The notes under the pieces were generated by a model. That model searched no databases. It was given only the letters and a program-made list of their open reading frames with translations, and was not told the origin of the DNA. Shown here in pieces: positions 59,603 to 64,000 of a DNA stretch of 64,000 nt. Origin of the DNA: Lottia gigantea (taxonomy: Eukaryota > Mollusca > Gastropoda > Lottiidae); contig NW_008709190.1 in NCBI RefSeq assembly GCF_000327385.1, positions 655,738-719,737 of the forward strand. The letters run 5' to 3'. The first letter of the stretch is position 1. Every line of letters starts with the position of its first letter. Both the position numbers and the translations under genes were made by a program.

Positions 59603-60144
59603 GTCTTCACAATGTCAAGCTATTACAAACTTTGTGAAGTTCTATAGCACAGTCAGTTAAAGCATTGGTTCTTTACATGACGTCATTTGTATGGTTATGT
59701 CAAGCAAATGGAAAGTCTAATGAACTTGAATTAGTCATCTTCACTCATAATTCCAGTCGACCCAGCTGTAAATCGGTACAGAAAATCCAAGAAAGATCAA
59801 CTAAAGAGGTTTGGTCAAGGACCAGCTGGTAGAAAGGATCCTTTACTGTGAACCTAAGTAAATATTGTTCTTTCTTTCTTTCTTATTACATGGACTGCAA
59901 TAGTCTTGCTTACATCATGAGGAATGTAAAAAAAAAATTGCGAATACATATATAAGTCCTCTACAGAAATTCTGTAAACAATAAGTTATAATGTTTACTG
60001 TCTGTCAAGGAGAGTAATTGGCTGTATTCACTGGAGTATAAGTATAATCTAATCAAATTGCTGCATTCTGTGATTCAAGAAAGATGGCTATTGCAGACAA
60101 GGTTTATAAGATTAAGTTCATAAAAGCTTGACATTGTGATGATG
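59603..60144. repeat. Foldback element family A, copy 7, split by a SINE
   Basis: The left end (GTCTTCACAATGTCAAGC...CAAACTTTG) is cut at about 59632 by a family F SINE. The element resumes at about 59887 with CATGGACTGCAATAG and ends AGCTTGACATTGTGATGA. The insertion shows that this copy predates the SINE. Confidence 0.8.
59632..59887 (+). repeat. SINE-like family F, copy 1, inserted in a family A element
   Basis: The body is GACCCAGCTGTAAATCGG, AAAATCCAAGAAAGATCA, AGAGGTTTGGTCAAGGACCA and CAGCTGGTAGAAAGGATC, and it ends in a TTCTTTCTTTCTTTCTT tail. The left part, GCACAGTCAGTTAAAGCATT, has tRNA-like character. It splits family A copy 7. Confidence 0.75.
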
Positions 60145-60715
60145 GTTTATGGCCAGACCCTAATGTAAAGAAGTATTAGTCACTATGCCTTCATAGCTTC
60201 ATTAGAAATTTCATTTGTAAAATAGTATGTGGAAATGGGTTTTAAAACAAATTATGGTATATTTTTTTTATATAAACTTCAAATAATAGCTTTTCACTTC
60301 AATAAACTCAATGATTTACCCTCTAAGAAGTCTACACAAAAACAAACTGCTGTCTCATCACATTTATTCTATCAATAACTAACCATTTCATCTTAGTCTA
60401 GCTCATGTCATTATTAATTGAAATATATTGGAAAGTGTTGAATTTAGCTGATAGGAACATTCAGAGATTTATCTAGAATAATTTCAGGTCAGAGTTATGT
60501 CTTGTTTCCCCAAATCAAATTATTGTGATGCAATAATATCCAATTCCTAAATAAATATACATTCGTTCCCATTCTTAAGGAAGTGGTTGAAATAAAGCTT
60601 CTACCAATAAATATGATGTATAAGCATCTATAGTGAACACCCCTTCATACCCTTAAGTAAATCTGGTAAAATCTGTCACTGTAAATAACACGTTTGGACG
60701 AACAAATCTAGGGTT

Positions 60716-61078
60716 GACATTAAAGGGACGGGTGGGCCATTCTTTTTGACTAATCATACCTTAGTCTCAGTAAAAGGGAATTTTTTAGCTAAGTTAAACA
60801 GCAATTTAGTGTTCACAGTTCATGGTGAAAATTGAACCTTCAAATCCATGTGTGTCAAGAATTATCCACGTTTGAATGTTAAAAAGACAATTTGTCATTC
60901 TAAGATACTCTGTGATATATAGAAAAGATATATATAGAAATAATGAGTCAAATTTCTAGTTTGAAATATTTTTGCAGAAATTATGCGATTTTTGTACATT
61001 TCTAGTACTTCTGAAGACTATTTACATATATTCAAGACTAAATTCAACCCCCAAAAATTGCGCACCTGGCCTTTCAAC
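60716..61078. repeat. Repeat family D, copy 6 (complete)
   Basis: It starts ATTAAAGGGACGGGTGGGCC and ends AATTGCGCACCTGGCCTTTC. A short internal duplication of GATATATAGAAA lies near 60915-60940. Confidence 0.8.
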
Positions 61079-61970
61079 ATACATTGAGAAGTAATATTAT
61101 ATGTTCCTAGACTCTAGCTACTAAGGTCTATATATATCAATTTTATTATTTGGCAACAAGGACAGTAATTCAGGGTAAAGCACTTGAAAATAATTTTTTT
61201 TCATATTTTTAGAATATACCAAGTTTTCTCAAAACTGGTTGAAAACTGCAGATTTTAAGTTATGTAGTAGAAAATGAGAACAGATGGATAGAAGGATAGT
61301 GAACTAATAGCTGTTCTTGTTTGAAAAAAAAAAAAACAATTAGATGACCATATCTCTATAAGCCAGACTAATATTTAAAGTTATTGAGTTGAGAGAAGAT
61401 AGACTGAAATGGAAGTAAGAAGGATAAGAACAAGGTGACATTATATATAGTGGTCAGTATAAACATTATTGACTGCTGGTCATATTGACATTCCTTTATA
61501 TATCTTTCACTTTACATCATTTTACCATTAGAGATTGTAAATATAACCAATTCTAGATATATCTTGACGATATCTCATCTCATGCAGCCTACACATTCGA
61601 AACAAAATCCTCAGCAAATCAGCTAATATTGAAACTTATATGGTGTAGGATCAAATAACCAAACTCATTTACAGGCCAATTTATCAAATATGTAACAGAA
61701 AAACTTCAAGACCACCTGTGACAAGTCAAAGAATGATATGTCTAAGGTCTATCTGACATACATATACCATTAACAAAGTTTGATTTTATTAACACCATCT
61801 AAGGAAAACTCAGAAATTTATTTAATTTAATGACATTGTATCTGCTCTAATCTAGGAAATAAATTTGATATAAACATAAGAAATGGTGTGAATTTAAAGT
61901 TAAGAATATGCCATTAAACAGACTGCACGCAATCAATAAAGTCATTAAATAGTGAAATTCAAGAAAGAAA
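61079..61970. other. Upstream of first visible CH1 exon, nothing recognised
   Basis: This stretch, like 62506-63130 and 63356-64000, was searched on minus for a coding exon ending in phase 1 that could precede the CH1 exon at 58341. None was found. Confidence 0.45.
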
Positions 61971-62505
61971 AGATGTCAAGCTGAACACTGAATTCAAACA
62001 GATGTCAGACTGAACACTCAATTAAATAAAATGACAAGCTGAGCACTGAATTCAAAAAGATGTTAATCTGAAAACTGAATTCAAAAGATGTCAAGCTGAG
62101 CACTGAATTCAAAAGATGTCAAGCTGAAAACTGAATTCAAAAGATGTCAAGCTGACAACTGAATTCAAAAGATGTCAAGCTGACAACTGAATTCAAAAGA
62201 TGTCAAGCTGAGCACTGAATTGATAGATGTCAAGCTGAGCACTGAATTCAAAATATGTCAAGCTGAACACTAAATTCAAAAGATGTCAAGCTGAGCACTG
62301 AATTCAAAATATGTCAAGCTGAACACTGAATTCAAAAGATGTCAAGCTGAACACTGAATTCAAAAAGATGTTAATCTGAGCACTGAATTCATAGATGTCA
62401 AGCTGAGCACTGAATTCAAAAGATGTCAAGCTGAGCACTGAATTCAAAAGATGTCAATCTGAACACTAAATTCAAAAGATGTCAAGCTGAACATTTAACT
62501 TCAGG
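61971..62505. repeat. Minisatellite, 28-bp unit
   Basis: About 19 copies of AGATGTCAAGCTGAGCACTG plus AATTCAAA, with variants (GAACACT, GAAAACT, GTTAATC) scattered through the array. Confidence 0.92.
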
Positions 62506-63130
62506 TTGAGTAATAGATGTCAAAATAAAACTATCAAGGAAATCATAAAATCATAATCTTTGATCTGCATATTTGTTAATGTCATAATTTCTATTTGAAG
62601 AAATGACCTTTTATCAGATTAATCAAATGATAGAAACTGAAATGATCTTTAGCAAAAGACCTGTTCATTCACAATCAAAATAACAGATAGACACAGTGTA
62701 AGTGTCTCTCTGAATTTCAGTTTGATGTTATGACTATATCATCAAGAATTCAAAACAAAGTAGGTAATGTATGCAATGTAAAATATGTAGTTGCTGTCAA
62801 AACTTTTTTTCTATGATTAAAGTTATGTTTTACAGTTTTATGACAGTGTCTCTATGTATGAAATATGTAAAGTGAATGAATATATTGGTCTATTAAAGCG
62901 TTAAGTCAAGTGTTAGTGTTAATAGTCAATGACCATCACATCAGAGTGTTATTGTAACTGACCGCTGTCACCTTAAACTGTCATTGTTTAAAAGCAGGAC
63001 TATGTCCAGTCAGCCATGAGATAAACAATTTTTAATTTGAATCTATATTTCATTGATATAGAGAGGGAGGGTCCTGATGAATGTATTCATTCAATCATAC
63101 TAAAACCTTATATATCAAAACTAATGATTT

Positions 63131-63355
63131 TAAAGGGACAGATGTGCCATTTTGAGGGGTTGATTTGAGTCTTGAATAGTCTTCAGAAGTACTAGAAATG
63201 TATAAAAATCGCATAATCTTGGACACACATTGACTTGAAAGCTCAAATTTCGACAGTGAGCTTTGAACACTATTACTGATTGGTTTAGCTAAAAAATCCA
63301 ATTTCTGAGACTAAGGTAAGATTGGTCAAAAAAATGGCCCACTTGTGCCTTTAAT
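63131..63355. repeat. Repeat family D, copy 7 (internally shortened)
   Basis: It starts TTTTAAAGGGACAGATGTGC and ends GGCCCACTTGTGCCTTTAAT. The centre, present in copies 3 and 6, is missing. Confidence 0.78.
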
Positions 63356-64000
63356 GACATTGGTTTTGGTATTACTTAGAAACCATGTGGTATTCAATTG
63401 ACTTTTGCCTTTTTGCAAATTCATATGACATGCTTCTATCCCTGTGAAAAAGTTCTGCTTTGCAAATAGACATAGACTTTTCATTTCATTGATTTTCTTT
63501 GCAACAAAAAACATTAAAAGCAATCATTGTATGTAAAGTCTATACAGTCTAATGATTTTCCCCACTTATCATCATTCTAAACAGTTCTGTATCATTATTA
63601 AAAGCCGTCAAATGATGGATCTACTGTGTATGGACAGAGAATTTTGTAAATTTCTCAATTGTGTGGGTCAAAGGTCAATTTCCACATCAGAACTTTTTAA
63701 ATTGTTTTGAAGGCATGTCCAAAAATTGTCTCATTAAGATATCTGTAGCCTGCAGTGATCCGACACTCACTAATCACATTATCAAATGTGGTCAGCCTGT
63801 ACAAAGGTCAAAATCATTGATCAAATTAGAATATTGATTTGTGCATGACTTTTTGAACTTTAAACTTCAATCAAACAGGCCGACACATTGTCCAAGGATA
63901 AAAGATTGATCAAAACCAGTTCAGGAAGGGTAATTAAAAGTCTGACTTAATGGACATGTCCACCATGATTTGTCAAGTTGATCTTTTTATAACCTCACAG

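Noticed and set aside
1-64000. CRISPR-like arrays
   Set aside because: All regular repeats are contiguous minisatellites without unique spacers, in a eukaryotic genome.
1-64000. Retrovirus-like, LTR or LINE elements
   Set aside because: No reverse transcriptase, integrase or capsid-like motifs and no paired long terminal repeats were seen on either strand.

Overview
The window is invertebrate nuclear DNA: AT-rich, with short exons, GT-AG introns of up to about 35 kb, many tandem repeats and many small foldback repeats. The gene families and the repeat style suggest a mollusc or another lophotrochozoan. That assignment is inference, because no species marker is present.

One large gene on the minus strand explains most of the window. 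Eight in-phase exons between 58341 and 58 encode the tandem calponin-homology (CH1-CH2) actin-binding domain and the start of the plakin domain of a spectraplakin (MACF1/dystonin/Shot family). The gene runs off the window on the left, where the plakin domain and rod would follow, and on the right, where the N-terminus should lie. CH1 is built from exons at 58280-58341, 38727-38816, 38455-38532 and 37689-37781. CH2 is built from 2438-2604, 1916-2031 and 600-706. The plakin region opens at 58-177.

The 35-kb intron between CH1 and CH2 holds two further minus-strand open segments, at 19090-19455 and 5807-5914. Each starts with an ATG preceded by an in-frame stop and ends in phase 0 at a GT donor, which matches the phase-0 acceptor of the first CH2 exon. 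Both encode cysteine-rich, basic N-termini. They look like alternative first exons for isoforms that keep CH2 but lack CH1, with possible lipid anchoring to membranes. The same intron carries a complete gene on the opposite strand: a secreted ApoD-like lipocalin of 192 residues in four exons (34665-37077), with a TATA-like box and polyadenylation signals.

The remaining sequence is intronic and shaped by mobile DNA. There is one Tc1/mariner DNA transposon with a DD34E transposase, nearly open apart from one stop. Four families of foldback (MITE-like) elements are present, called A to D here, and most have several copies. There are two SINE-like families: E, with a tRNA-like head, and F, which has inserted inside foldback copies. 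About ten tandem repeat arrays are present, with units from about 28 to 164 bp. I see no retrovirus-like element, CRISPR array, rRNA gene or functional tRNA gene.
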